Positions 34,778 to 46,039 of a stretch of DNA of 64,000 nucleotides are shown piece by piece; positions within the stretch are counted from its first letter, which is position 1, and the number at the start of each line of letters is the position of its first letter. Source of the stretch: Rhodocollybia butyracea. Lineage: Eukaryota > Basidiomycota > Agaricomycetes > Agaricales > Omphalotaceae. The notes beneath the pieces are model-generated. The model searched no databases. It saw nothing but the letters and a program-made list of their open reading frames with translations, and had not been told where the DNA came from. The DNA lies in the NCBI GenBank assembly GCA_015501585.1, contig JADNRY010000048.1, positions 248,001 through 312,000 of the forward strand, given 5' to 3'. A program made the position numbers and the translations under genes.

Positions 34778-36143
34778 ATGTCGTTTCCTCCTCCCAATCC
34801 TTCTTCACGCTCTCTCTACCCATCTTTTCTCTCCGTACAAGAATCTATTTTTCTCCAATTAACTTGGGCAAAACATGGCTTTATAGACGGATTCCGCTGG
34901 GATCATGTTATCGGTGTAGTAGCTGGGGACGCCGAAATCCGGTCCAACATCTACAAATCCCTCCTCCTCAACACGCTTTCATTAATTTCGATATACACGT
35001 TTGATCTGCTGCTATTACCTCTCGTACAAGATCAATTGGGCCAACAAAAATGGATGCATAGGAATGTCGGGTCGTTTTATCAAGTGCTGTGGCTGTTTCC
35101 TGTTATCGGGATTTCGTTTTATTTGAATGTACGTATGGCGCTTTTTGTTTTTGAAGAATTACTTGTTTTATTTTCCTTACCTACATCTGTAGAGCTCCTG
35201 GTGCAGCATTATAGCCTCGCGTACGTTTACTTTGAAACACGGGTCCCGCCGTTCTGCTGCCTCTGAACCAGCAACTTATACCGGAATGCTCACATCTATC
35301 GCGACATCTGCCTATCGCATCGTGATGGTCTTTACGTCTCTGGTTGTCTCGTTTGCCTTGAACAATCTCCCAAGTATACCATACCTGCCGAATGTAGGCC
35401 CCCTACTGGGATTTTGTTTCTTGTGTTGGCTTGATTCGTATTATCTCTTCGAGTGAGTCTGCTCTGGTTTGAGTTCAAGGCAGCAAGTTTCATATCTTCG
35501 CGTATAGGTTTGTATGGGTTGCTCGTGGACTGTCTTTATCACGAAGGATACGCTATTTAGAAGAACGCTGGGCTTATTATCTTGCTTTTGGTGTGTGCTG
35601 GTCACCCTGATACTTGGTTGTTGATAGTAAAACGTGTGTCATAATCAAGGATTACCATCTGCGGCCCTCTGTACACTAGGAACTGGACTAGCAAATGCAG
35701 CAATCTTCGCGCTCGTGTTTCCTTTGGTGAGTTGTCACATCCTAACCCACTAGATCGCGTTTTAACCGTATGCAATACGGTAGTACGTCGTAATGGCCAT
35801 GCACGCTCAGCCTGTCCCATTTGATCCTTACTCCCCATACGATTCTCGTAAAAGCTCAGAGTCAGACGTAATCCGCCATCCCTCCCCATTCGTACCAATA
35901 CGTCTCCCGGTTTTTGCCCTGGTTATGTTTTTGAATGATTGGATCGTGAGGATTATAAGTGTTGGAGGGTATGGCACAAGAAGCACATCGCATGCTCATA
36001 GGAGAAGGATGAGCGAGGATTCTGAGAGCGTCGAGGAAGGTGGACCCAGAGCTGGGAGCAGAAGCGTAACTCCCGGTATCAACTTTTCCTCGAGGGGGTC
36101 TACGAGTTCGAGGATTAATATTGGGAAACGAAAAATGGATTAG
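34778..36143 (+). CDS. EI24/Etoposide-induced 2.4-like multi-pass membrane protein
   Basis: Integral ER membrane protein related to EI24, which in animals acts in autophagy. The chosen ATG at 34778 gives MSFPPPNPSSRSLYPSF. The frame then has LTWAKHGFIDGFRWD, LNTLSLISIYTFDLLLLPL, VLWLFPVIGISFYLNSSW and YRIVMVFTSLVVSFALNN. Next come GPLLGFCFLCWLDSYYLFEF (split by an intron), ERWAYYLAFGLPSA and NAAIFALVFPLYVVMAMHAQ. Five or more hydrophobic segments are visible. The pattern of an FxWLDSYYxFE motif followed by ERxxYxxxFGLP is typical of the EI24 family. The cytosolic tail is Ser/Arg-rich (HRRRMSEDSESVEEGG). Stop TAG at 36141-36143, only 28 bp from the convergent SEN34 stop. Confidence 0.78.
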
Positions 36144-36171
36144 TTTTACATAGAGAACGCCAGTCTTTCCC

Positions 36172-37252
36172 TTAACCAAACCCAGCCCATTCAATGGAAA
36201 GATAATCGACTGTTCCCTTCTCATCATCCCATGTACAAAACAAATGCGTCTTTTTCGTCGCTGTCCCCAGTCGTCCATGTGCGACAATTTCCATAGGTTG
36301 GATCCGTTGTGTCGGAGAGGATATGACTGTGGCACAGAAATGCGAGTGGTATCGCAGTGGGTCGCCTGGTCACACGTTAACATCTGGATATTGAGAAGAT
36401 AGAGTGAACACACCTGGGTAAACCAAATAATCGCCTCCGAAGCGAATCCCACCGCCCATGAAATATCCTTGTTCCCATAAATCTTTGAATACGCCGTATC
36501 TGGCGCGGTCCTGTAAGTCGGAGGGAAAGTCCCAGATTCCGGCTGCCTTGGCTGATGATATTGACGAGTAGGTGGAATTACTTGGATCATACCAGGGTAC
36601 AGAAGAAGAAGGGGCGGCGATGGAGATGTTGTACGTCGTAGGGAAAGCGTTGGAAGATTCCGGAGCCTCAGCTTCAACAACTTTTTCTTCATTTGCATTT
36701 GGAACTTCGGCCTCGGTTTCCTGCAACTCTGCGGCCTTTTTCTGCCTTTTCATTTCTCTCTCTTTCCGTTTTCGTATTGCTTCTTCAGACATGACTTTTT
36801 GAGCAACTTCTGGCGGTTTTTTGTTGGCGTGTTCCTGTTCTAGAACAAGTTGTTGGTGTTTGATATACTCTCGTTGCTCTGCATTCCAGGCGTTAAATTC
36901 GGACAAAGTGGCCCCCCGATAAGCTGAGGCGTCGTCAACGAAAACTGCGTATTCTGTCGAGTCATAAGTAACTGAGTGAGATGATGACACGAGAAAAAGT
37001 GGACCTTTCTCAACCAAAAGCGCTGCTTCTTCTGGCATCAGCTGTGAAGGAATCCCGAGGAAAAGGTTTTGTTGAGAGAGATGGGGTAAGGTACCGACGA
37101 GGAGGCCGCAAAGACGGTGTTCGGAGCGGATTGTTTGCAGATCTGTAAAGAGGAAGAATAAATACAGCTATAAGTTTTCAGAACATACCATCAACATCCC
37201 ATATGTACGCCCGGCCATTCGCGACGCGGATGGGTATTTTGCGGGAGTCCAT
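36172..37252 (-). CDS. SEN34: tRNA-splicing endonuclease catalytic subunit Sen34
   Basis: Catalytic subunit of the heterotetrameric endonuclease that cuts the 3' splice site of intron-containing pre-tRNAs. The N-terminus reads MDSRKIPIRVANGRAYIWDV, followed by EEAALLVEKGPLFLV, a Lys/Glu-rich middle and the C-terminal nuclease fold. Catalytic Tyr lies in RARYGVFKDLWEQGYFMGGG, His in GDPLRYHSHFCATVI, and Lys in ATKKTHLFCTWDDE; all three are present. An intron splits GGDYLVYPG from DPLRYHSHF. Start at 37252 (cat at 37250-37252), stop TAA at 36172-36174. It is divergent from IAH1 with only about 70 bp between start codons, so promoter elements must be shared or very short. The window also carries an intron-containing tRNA, a natural substrate type. 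Confidence 0.93.
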
Positions 37253-37322
37253 GGCGGAGAAGGAAAGGAGTACTTAGTCTATCTAATCTAATCTATGATC
37301 TGATCACTTGGCTCCCACCACA
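37253..37322. promoter_or_regulatory. Bidirectional promoter between SEN34 and IAH1
   Basis: Only about 70 bp separate the two divergent start codons. A repeated tctaatctaatct motif and gatctgatcac lie in this gap. No TATA box is evident. Confidence 0.45.
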
Positions 37323-38306
37323 ATGTCCACCAATGTCCAAAACAGTTTCATGCTCTTTGGCGATTCAATCACTCAAGGTGGTTGGGAAACTGAGATGAAT
37401 GGATTTGGTGCTAAACTGGCTCGTACGTGGCGAAGTTTCTCGATGAAGTCTACCGTTAATCTCTGGCAGATGTCTATGCTCGTAAATTGGATGTCATTAA
37501 TCGTGGACTTTCTGGGTACAACACTGAATGGGGTATCCCTGTGTTTGAGCAGGTTTGACAAGTTTCCTTGTTTCAAGCTTCACTTGTACTTAGAATCTGC
37601 GCCTTAGTGTTTTGCAACGCAAGAGCAACAAAAACATCTCCCAACCGTTCGCCTGCTCCTTATCTGGTTCGGCGCCAACGATTCCTGCATCGCTCCGTCT
37701 CCTCAATACGTCCCTCTTGTGAAATTTGCATCGAACCTCAAACATCTAATAAGCCTTGTTCAATCGCCGAGATCTTTCTACTATTCTCCCAAGACGCGTA
37801 TCATATTGGCTACGCCTCCGCCGGTTAATACGTATCAGCGCGGAGCTGATCTTGCAGGACGAAACCCACCGATACAACTCGATAGAGAGTTTGAGAATAC
37901 GAAAATGTATGCAGATACAGTCAAGGATATTGCCCACGAGGAGGAGGTTGCTGTTGTCGATATTTGGACCAAGTTATATGAAGCTGCTGGACGAGAAGAG
38001 AGGAGTCTGAGCGCTTTTCTGACAGATGGCTTGCATTTGAATGGCGCCGGCTATAAGGTGAACAAAGCTTCATTATCGGTTATAGATTACTGACATTTTG
38101 CAGTTGATGTACGAAGCTGTACTGGAGACGATTGGAACGGCATATCCGGAATTACATCCTGATAGACTCGAGATGGTTTTTCCTCCGTGAGCTCATCTAT
38201 CCTGTACACCCTATTTCGCTGAGTGCATCTCTAGCTGGGGTTTGGTTGACCGCAATAACGTGGTCGCATCAGTGCAAGCTCGGGACGCGGAGGTAGTGAG
38301 CGTTTA
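37323..38306 (+). CDS. IAH1: SGNH esterase, isoamyl acetate-hydrolysing type (IAH1)
   Basis: GDSL/SGNH-family carboxylesterase; yeast Iah1 hydrolyses acetate esters such as isoamyl acetate. Start MSTNVQNSFMLFGDSITQGG carries block I (Ser in GDSIT). After short introns come INRGLSGYNTEW (Gly block), LLIWFGANDSCIAP (Asn block) and LTDGLHLNGAGYK, which holds the catalytic Asp-x-x-His. The IAH1 features GDSITQ, GYNT and WFGANDS are all present. The final intron (gtgagc...ctctag, about 38189-38232) joins to WGLVDRNNVVASV and a TAA at 38304-38306. Neither a signal peptide nor a clear PTS1 is seen. Divergent partner: SEN34. Confidence 0.9.
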
Positions 38307-38925
38307 ATGCCGTAATATAAAATGATGTACTTTGCGCACACGTGATGGTTCAAATCACGGAAACCCTAACCCGAATTTGAACCTTGTTCAAACGTGACAG
38401 AGCGCCCGACGCGAATTCCTGAGAAACCACCAAGGGACTTTGCTTCAGGACACGACGGGAGACCGCAGCGACAATTCCAACAGAATCGACGCCTTTTCTT
38501 GCTCTTCTGCTTCTTTGTACGCCTTCTGCACGTTTTATTTCTTTGTTTGCCAACAGTTTGGCAGGGCGCTTGTTGGTCCTTGTGGGTCCAACAATTTAAT
38601 TGTACGAATTCTTTGTGAGAACACCCGTTGGTCCTTCGCTTCATTGAACAACTTTCTTACAAGTTTTTGTTCAGGCGCGGCCTCCTCCGTCAACACATTC
38701 GTTATTCTTCGTGAGTTGCCCTTTCTTTCCTTTGTTTTGCCCATTTTGGGCGAACAATGCGGCGGAACGGTACCGTGACTGACCCTTCATCCATTGTTCG
38801 CCAGTTCCAACCAGCCATAGGTTTTTCCAATTGCAAACCGTGCGTTGCCTTCTTAAAACCGTCTGTCACGAATTGCTCGCTGACCAGCTTTTTCTTCTAC
38901 CATCACCTACCCACCGAAACTCAAC
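38307..38925. other. Intergenic region, Cdc25 promoter and 5' UTR
   Basis: No gene supported; overlapping ORFs on both strands here have no motif. C/T-rich tracts near 38885-38920 precede the Cdc25 start, as is common upstream of expressed basidiomycete genes. Confidence 0.4.
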
Positions 38926-41237
38926 ATGAACCGTTTCTTCAACCCCTACAGATATAAAAATCAGAAACAGAAAAGAAATCCTTCATCGGACGACATGCCT
39001 CTTTTTAGTCAGAATTCAGACAGGTTCTTGATTGCACCTGCCGCACTTGCACGACGACGGGCTGATACTGCTTCACGACTCCGGAATGACGTCGACGACT
39101 CGGACCTCGAAATCTCTTTCGCTTCCACTGTATCTTTGAACTCGCCTCCAAAGGAACCTATTACGCTCGCTTCGGAAAATGGATATGCGGAGCCCATGGA
39201 TATCTCACCTGCGCCTCCGCTAAAATCAACAACAACCACGAAAGGCCGCCCACGAGCTTTCACTAGCGGACCTCGTCTTTTTGGAAACGATATGAGCAAT
39301 CGCTTGATTTCTACCCCTGAACTACAACCATCACCGTCTATCAGTGGGGGCTCGACCAGTGCTAAACGCATTCAGAGGGCTGCACTTCCAACAGAATGGC
39401 TTATGACAACTACAAGCCCAGAGGTACGATCGTCGTACCGCTTATCTCCTTTTTCTTTTTTTACAAATAATCTCGATTCAGATCGCGGAACCAAATACCC
39501 TGGACGATGATGCCATGGATGTAGATACATCGTTTCACATCGAACCACCACCTCCCGCCTATTCTTTCCCCCAAGGTGTCTCATCCGCTGCACCCACGAT
39601 CACCAGCTTCTCTCAAGCCATTGACAATCTCTTCTATGAATCGATGTCCCCACGTCGTGGTCTTGATTCTCCTCCCGCCCATCCTCTCAAGAAGAGGCGG
39701 TCTCTTTCCCCAGAGGCGTCTCGCCATGTGGATGACGACGACTCATCTTCATCGCCGGCTCTCCCTTCATCACCCGCCCAACGTCAATTGGAGCGTAAGG
39801 CTAGCAGTTCGCTGTTATCTGGATTTAACAAGCCTACTCTTCAAGGTCTTGGGAATCCCTCGGTCAATGGTATCAAACGACCTCGCCGACCCGCCCTTTC
39901 AGCCATGGTTCATCCGTCGGAAAACGGTCTGCAGTCTGCTTATCCTATTCTCTCTGCCGGCTCCAGCGACGACAAATCAAATGACTCCAGATTTCCCCCT
40001 GCACGCCGAGCGTTTTCCGCCATGATTGCACCTGCGCCTTCCTCCCCGTTCGGCGAGTCTTCGGGAGACTCCTCTTTTGATATGAGCGGAGAAATGTCTT
40101 CTCCTGCTCAAGCGTATGCCAAACGTCAGCAGATGAGGACTATACGGAGATGCGATGGGACTGACGATTTTAGGCCCCTGACTGGTGCTACGGCGATGAT
40201 AATGCAGGAGAGCCCTTCGTCAAAATTTATGGTCGCTGGGGGAATGCCTGGGTTTGGTGACAATGAGTCGAATGGGAAGGTTTTACCGTGCCATCGGGTC
40301 ACTGACGATGGGCTGATGAGAATTACGGCTGAGACGGTAGGCTTTGTTGCAGTGGTCGCGAGACTCTTGTTGAATCCTTTTAGATGGACCAACTCCTCGA
40401 CGGCGCATTCGAGGATCAGATTCGTGACTATTTTGTAATCGACTGTCGGTTCGACTACGAGTTTGCTGGTGGTCATATCCCAGGAGCGGTGAACATCAAC
40501 ACCCCGAGCTCAGTGGAGGAAATGCTTCTGGGCCCAAGCTTAATGAAGCCCAAGCCCTCCGTCAGTGGTGACAACCAGAAGAAGACTGTGCTGATATTCC
40601 ATTGCGAATTTAGTGCAAAGCGTGCTCCTACTTTGTATGTTCACGTTTTCTTCACTGCTGAGTCGTTCGTTAAACCTCCCTCAGTGCCAAGCATCTTCGT
40701 TCCAAGGACCGGGCCATGAATAATCACGTTTATCCAAAGGTCCACTACCCTGAGCTCTACATTCTTGAAGGCGGGTATTGTTCATATTACAAACGTTCCG
40801 CCGATCGTTGTGAGCCGCAGGGCTATGTCTGTATGGATGACCCTCAACACGCTGCTTCTCGACGAGGCGACCTCGACCAGTTCCGGAAGAACAAGTTTGG
40901 GCGACACAAGTCTTACGCGTACGGTGACGGTGCTGGGAAGCTTTCTCTTGCTTCTCAACAAATCAAGCGGAACAGTGCGCCTACTGTTGGTCCACCCGCC
41001 CTTTTTGCCGCGGGTAACGCTGCTCGTCACCGTCGAGGAACCGCTGTCAATGGTAGTCTATCCACGTTATCTGAGGATAGCCATAATACTACTGAGGCTG
41101 AAGAGACTGATATCGATGTCAGTCCCTGCCCTGCACCCAGCAAATCTATCGCTCTCAAGGGGAAGAAAGGCACCCGAGCCCCTATGTCGCGTGCCGAGAC
41201 TTATGGACCCTCTCGTATGCCCTTCCTCGGGCATTAA
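38926..41237 (+). CDS. CDC25: M-phase inducer phosphatase Cdc25
   Basis: Dual-specificity phosphatase that activates Cdk1 by removing inhibitory Tyr15/Thr14 phosphates at mitotic entry. The long N-terminus is disordered and Ser/Pro-rich, with many SP/TP sites (FASTVSLNSPP, STPELQPSPSISGG), fitting control by kinases. The C-terminal rhodanese-like domain reads RDYFVIDCRFDYEFAGGHIP and GAVNIN, the catalytic loop HCEFSAKRAP (HCx5R: Cys nucleophile, Arg), then YPELYILEGGYCSYY. The tail is again low complexity. Introns were identified near 39424-39480, 40338-40383 and 40634-40684. Stop TAA at 41235-41237. Confidence 0.95.
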
Positions 41238-41460
41238 TGTCGTCCCCGACGTAGGTTGAACGATACGACATTCGTCACGTTTTACGTTTTCACTCGTCCC
41301 ATAACCATTCACCTGGCCATTTTCACATGCCGTACTTGGCTCACGAATCTCCTGACTCCGCACGTTTATGTCTTTCAGGTTCTCTATGCAGTTTCTCACT
41401 ATGGCATGTCACTCTCTTCGACACACACTCGTTACGCTCTGTTTTGAGCTTCAGCTTTCG

Positions 41461-41490
41461 TTCATTCGTTCGTTCATTCGTTCGTTCGTT
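41461..41490. repeat. Simple repeat (cattcgttcgtt)n
   Basis: Thirty bases made of ttcg and attcg units in the Cdc25 3' region. Confidence 0.85.
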
Positions 41491-42280
41491 GTCCTAGCTC
41501 ACCGTCTTCGTATCATGATGCGATGCGCCTCGCTGCCCCTTCGCTTGTGCGTTGGAGCATCTATGGCATCGTCATCGTGGCCGACGTTGACTCCTATTCT
41601 GCTCTTCGCAAGCTCTCATCGCAATGTTTTCTGTGTTCTGCACTATGCTGTGGAACATATTTTGATATAATGCGACCATCGGTGACTCGCCTCTCCGTTT
41701 TTTTATTCTTCATTTCTTTTTAATCTCATCTTTCATCTCTCTCATCCATCATCCATCTGTGATTATATACATACATCCCACCGCTTCGCCGGACGTGGAT
41801 CATCTCACACATCTATTTGTTTCAGTATTTAACACAAAGAACTTGCCATCCCATGCTACTCATCGATAGTCTGATATCTATTTTCTATATTTCTATCACA
41901 TCTATCACTGTCTTCATCTACCTTCTTCACATCATTCTGCGCTTGCCACAGAACAGAACAAACATCTCCCTAGTGGACCTTTTTTTTCCTGTACCTAAAG
42001 TACTTGATTACCAGATCTCTCATCTTGTCTCCGTTCCATCCATCTCCAATATATTTACAAAGCAACATGTATTTATTATCTCTCCATCTTTTTTTCCCGT
42101 ATTTTCTGTCTCTTCTCCTTTTGACATTTCGATTCGTTTCATAACTGTTCTAAGTGCTGAGCTAGACGTTGTCCGCCTTTGCTGAAGCTTTTGGTATGGT
42201 TTCTTCCTGTTCTTATGCTTCTCGAGTTTCAACCGTAGATCTGGCTGAAAGAAAGATATATTTTCACTTCGACGAGTGAG

Positions 42281-42308
42281 CCTACGCTTGCCTACGCTTG
42301 CCTACGCT
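42281..42308. repeat. Decamer tandem repeat cctacgcttg, nearly three copies
   Basis: Two exact copies and a third truncated or diverged copy (cctacgct) in the promoter region of the gene starting at 42527. Confidence 0.9.
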
Positions 42309-42526
42309 CTCACTGCGTACATATGTACTCTGCAACTCTCACGTTCACGTACGCCCGAAATATCTTCGGAGTAGATTCCACATGCCGTCTGATGCCGGTG
42401 CGCGTCACCATAAAGTGTGGCGCCTCACTCCATCCAAATGAGCTCATTGGAAAGTTCGAGCTCCGTCATCGGAAACTGGAATAAAAGAATATGGGTTGGT
42501 GCAGTTGCACCCTTTATTAAACAGTC

Positions 42527-42901
42527 ATGGCAAGCATCTCTCGGTCTCCATCCACAGGACCTGCGCCCACTTCTCAAAGACAGAGATCTCGCCGTCCGCC
42601 TTCGCGAAGTTCATCCGTCGCAAGTGACTCTGGCTCTCGAAGTCGAAGTAGGGCGCCTGCCGGTCGCAGTCGCCGTCGAGGAGGAGAAAATGCTGGTGGT
42701 GTCGGAAAGCTGCCAGGTGTGAACGAAGTTGCCGATACTGCAACCAATGCTCTTGGGGGCGTTGCTGGAGGCGGTGACAGTGGCGGAGGAGATGAAGGGA
42801 AAGGCGATAAACCATTGCAACTGAGGTTGGATCTCAACCTTGATGTTGCTGTTGAAATCAAAGCCCGGGTTCATGGTGACTTGACGCTCTCTCTTTTGTA
42901 A
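42527..42901 (+). CDS. Small conserved-type protein with basic Ser/Arg N-terminus (124 aa)
   Basis: Intronless frame starting MASISRSPSTGPAPTSQRQR. The first half is Arg/Ser-rich (PPSRSSSVASDSGSRSRSRA), followed by a Gly-rich linker (GGVAGGGDSGGGDEGKGDK). The C-terminal beta-type segment reads LQLRLDLNLDVAVEIKARVH then GDLTLSLL. Short proteins with this ending (LDLNLDVxxxxKAxxHGDLTL) are, to my knowledge, widespread in fungi but without assigned function. The SR-like part could be phosphorylated or bind nucleic acid, but that is only inference. Confidence 0.65.
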   Translation: MASISRSPSTGPAPTSQRQRSRRPPSRSSSVASDSGSRSRSRAPAGRSRRRGGENAGGVGKLPGVNEVADTATNALGGVAGGGDSGGGDEGKGDKPLQLRLDLNLDVAVEIKARVHGDLTLSLL

Positions 42902-43216
42902 GTTCATTGGAGACCAATGATACTGGAGCTTGACCTTTTTTTTTTTTTCACAGACGATGATATCAAAGCATACTACGGAGGAAGAAAGTTGTTTTGGGCT
43001 AATGTAAATGGACATCTTACTGTACAATAATAATGCGGACGGAGTTCACGATCATCACCCACCAGCTAAATGTTTCTTCAGAAAGTTATACCCCAGTCTC
43101 TATCGTTATCCTCTATCTAAACTTAGCTTCATCGACCTGGATCCTATCACTACTTCCAGAGTGAATAACAGGAGTAAAGAGCCTAGAAGATAGATATATA
43201 GAACGTGAAAATCAGC

Positions 43217-43228
43217 AAAAAAAAAAAA
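43217..43228 (-). terminator. RNA polymerase III terminator (oligo-T)
   Basis: Run of 12 A on the plus strand, that is T12 on the tRNA-coding strand, about 22 nt past the tRNA 3' end. Confidence 0.75.
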
Positions 43229-43250
43229 TTTGTCCGCTTTGGAAATATAT

Positions 43251-43328
43251 ACACCGTTCGGGAATCGAACCCGAGCCGCTTGCTCACACAATGGAAGGCA
43301 AGCATGATAACCACTTCACCAACGGTGT
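43251..43328 (-). tRNA. tRNA-Gly(UCC) with a 7-nt intron
   Basis: On the minus strand, acceptor arm ACACCGT pairs with ACGGTGT. The D arm follows with a box-A match (TGGTGAAGTGG). The anticodon stem CTTGC/GCAAG encloses CTTCCA...A with anticodon TCC. The T arm is TCGGG-TTCGATT-CCCGA, containing a box B (GGTTCGATTCC). The anticodon loop is 14 nt rather than 7. Placing a 7-nt intron TTGTGTG (43285-43291) after position 37, the canonical site, restores a normal loop. Variable loop is 4 nt, as in other Gly tRNAs. A T12 run on the tRNA strand (43217-43228) supplies a Pol III terminator about 22 nt downstream. Confidence 0.9.
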
Positions 43329-43478
43329 CCTGCTAATAGTGCGCAGAACTTTAATTATATGGTGATCTTTTCTCTCACTGTGACGTCGAATCTTCGGTGA
43401 ATTTATGTTTGTGCTTCCGCGCTCTCAACTCTGATATGCCTATCTGGATTTTTGCTGTACTTTTCTGCTCAACATAAC

Positions 43479-45550
43479 ATGCCATTGTTGCAAATCATCC
43501 AAAAGTCACCATTGCGGCTCTTGGCCAGGGCACTGGCTTACCCAAAGACTACGAATTCATCTTATAGACTTTACAGTCGATGTTATAATGGCTATAGTAC
43601 AATCACACCGGTAAGCTACATGGCTATCGGGACTTTTGGCCATTAATTACGACGTAAATTCTGACAGTCTCGTATACCTGGAGCGTTCAAGCCCACCGCC
43701 GGACCACGATACTTATATGTTCGCTCAACTTCCTCTGCAGCAGCCAGAGTCTCGTCCTCTCCAAAACAAGACCGTAACGAAGAACATTGGGATGATCTCC
43801 CGATAACCAGCATGGATGAGAAGCGCGTTGCTGTTGGATGGGATACCAGAACCTGGTCAAGATTGTGGGTAATTTCCCAGTCTTTTCTTTGAATTACTTT
43901 CTCCCAACGCTGGTTATCTATTCGTTCAGTCACCACATCTGGCTCCGAGACCACTGTCGCTGCCCATCCTGTTTTCACCCGAAAACTAACCAACGGCTTC
44001 TGAATACCTTTGAAATACCATCTCATATCCAACCTCTTTCCGTCCAGTCTACGCCCGAGGGACTAAAGGTTCTCTGGCCGGTACATGTTGGATCCTCTCA
44101 CGAACAAGATGAATCATCTCATTCATCTCCGAGTTCGCCTGCAGCCATGGCAGAACACGAATCACTTTATCCTTGGAATTGGCTCAAGAGAAACTCATAT
44201 GATCCGAAGATGGAAAGAAATGACGCTGACTTTCCCGAGGAGTAAGTCGTTGTTCATCTGTATCATCGACCATACTCACTTCCGTCATCCGCGTTAGAAA
44301 GAAAATCCTCTGGAACTCACGCATAGCACAGTCTCCGCCCTCTGTTGCTTATACTGACGTCATCAACTCGGGTGAGAATGAGAAAGGTTTGTACAAATGG
44401 CTAGAAAACATCGTGAGTATCCTACCGCTTTGGATCCTCTTACTTTCATGAAATAACTTTCGTTACAGGACCAATTCGGCTTCTCCTTCGTCACCGATGT
44501 ACCTCCAAACGCCTCTGCTACCGAGAAGCTCGTTCGAAGGATATCTTTCATCCGAGAGACGCATTATGGTGCGTTCTGGGAGTTTACCTCGGACTTGGCA
44601 AAAGGAGATACGGCATATACGAATATCCCGTTGGGTGCGCATACGGACAATACTTATTTTGTGAGTACGAGTTTCCTTCATTATCTTCAGATGCCATAAA
44701 TCGTGGTTTTTTTCACTTTGTCCTTTTGAAAACGGCGGTCACTGACTTTTCGATTCGACAGACCGACCCATGTGGTCTTCAACTATTTCATCTACTAGAA
44801 CATACCTCGTCTAGTGATCCCCACGCGTCTGATTCTGAATCGAGCCCGATCGAGTTGAGCAACACGGTATCCACACCTGATGAAACGAGTCCCCGTCCTG
44901 AAGCTGAGTTCTTCACTGCATCAACGACGCCTAATCCAAATTCAAATCCATCGCCCGCTACAACGCCCCCCTCGCCAAAGGCCATCTCATCATCCCATTC
45001 CCTTGGGGGCACCACTCTCCTCGTTGACGGCTTCTACGTCGCCTCCATCCTCCGCCAACTCCACCCCGATGCCTACGACCTGCTCTCATCTGTCAAAGTC
45101 CCCGCACACGCTGCCGGAGAACGCGACACAGCCGGTATATTTTCCACCGACGAGGGCCATCCGATCCTCACCCACGACACATCCGGGAACCTCATCCAAG
45201 TGCGGTGGAACAACGATGACCGGTCCGCCGTCACTTCCCTCCCGAGTTTGCCGGGATCGGGGATGACGGCGACGATGGAAGAGTGGTACAACGCTCTGAG
45301 GACGTTTCATACCCTTCTTTCGTCGCCTGATTCTGAATTCTGGGTGCAGTTGGAACCGGGGACAGCGGTGATTGTGGATAATCATAGGGTGTTGCATGGA
45401 CGGAGTGGGTTTATGGGGAGGAGGAGGATGTGTGGAGCCTATGTGGGCAAGGATGAGTGGAAAGCAAAGCTGAGAGGGCTTAGGGAGAAGCATAGGGTTG
45501 AGGGAGGGGGACAAGGAGATGAAAGTGAGGTATGGAGTAGATATTATTGA
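43479..45550 (+). CDS. Trimethyllysine dioxygenase, mitochondrial (carnitine biosynthesis)
   Basis: Fe(II)/2-oxoglutarate oxygenase catalysing 3-hydroxylation of N6-trimethyllysine, the first step of carnitine synthesis. The start at 43479 gives MPLLQIIQKSPLRLLARAL, a plausible mitochondrial presequence. The N-terminal zinc site is in HHIWLRDHCRCPSCFHPKTN. After linker and introns come FGFSFVTDVPPNA and RISFIRETHYGAFWEFTSDL, then DTAYTNIPLGAHTDNTYFTD with the HxD iron motif. GGTTLLVDGFYVASIL and VDNHRVLHGRSGFMG (distal His and 2-oxoglutarate Arg) follow. RRISFIRETHYG and DTAYT separate it from gamma-butyrobetaine dioxygenase. A Ser/Thr/Pro-rich insertion of about 70 residues (44805-45005) interrupts the loop between HLLEH and GGTTLLVDG. 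Stop TGA at 45548-45550. Confidence 0.92.
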
Positions 45551-46039
45551 GATTTATGAGGTATTTCTCCTGGGATTGAGGATCATTTTTTGCATGTCAT
45601 TGATAAAAACTGAGCCAAGGGTTCTGCCGCGTTGATATTTCATTGCTTAAACGGAACAAATTCGAAGGATCTAGGTGGCGTTCAAGTACAACAGAATTCC
45701 CGTATTGAAAGATTGACGCGAACAATTGGGATGGTATGCTCTTGATTCTTGAACTTGCAAGTCACCACTACGCATCGCACTACAATGTAGAGGTGCAGAT
45801 GTCATTTTATACATACGATTTTCAAAGAGAGAAAAAATATCAATACAACTCGCAGTCAACGATCCTCCACGGCCGAGCACATTCTGTGGATTGGTTACGT
45901 CTATAGGCCCGGTCCAGATCCACGATTCCAAAATCCCCAAACGTGAAAGTCTCCTCCTTTAGGTCTTCTCCTTCAGCATCGTCAAAAGATCCTTGATGAG
46001 CTCGTTCAAAGCGAATAAACTGGAGACAGTCATACATTT
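45551..46039. other. Intergenic, convergent 3' ends
   Basis: No supported gene. Minus-strand ORFs near 45671-46037 continue downstream of the coiled-coil gene stop and look like 3' UTR. Confidence 0.4.

Larger units (their letters stand above)
41238..42526. other. Long 3' UTR/intergenic region with short tandem repeats
   Basis: About 1.3 kb without a supported gene. The strand is pyrimidine-rich. It contains a (TTCG)n-type array at 41461-41490 (cattcgttcgtt units) and three exact or near-exact copies of cctacgcttg at 42281-42308. A chance ORF (41817-42185) is hydrophobic only because the DNA is T-rich. Confidence 0.5.

Noticed and set aside
1607..41237. Apparent cell-cycle gene cluster (Cdc27, Crm1, Gid2, Cdc25)
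   Set aside because: The genes are scattered over 40 kb with unrelated genes between them; housekeeping density explains it.
41817..42185. Hydrophobic plus-strand ORF of 122 codons
   Set aside because: T-rich DNA yields Leu/Ile/Phe codons by composition; no splice signals or family motif were seen.
45671..46037. Minus-strand ORFs downstream of the coiled-coil gene
   Set aside because: They lie past a clear stop codon, lack splice-consistent extension and show no domain.
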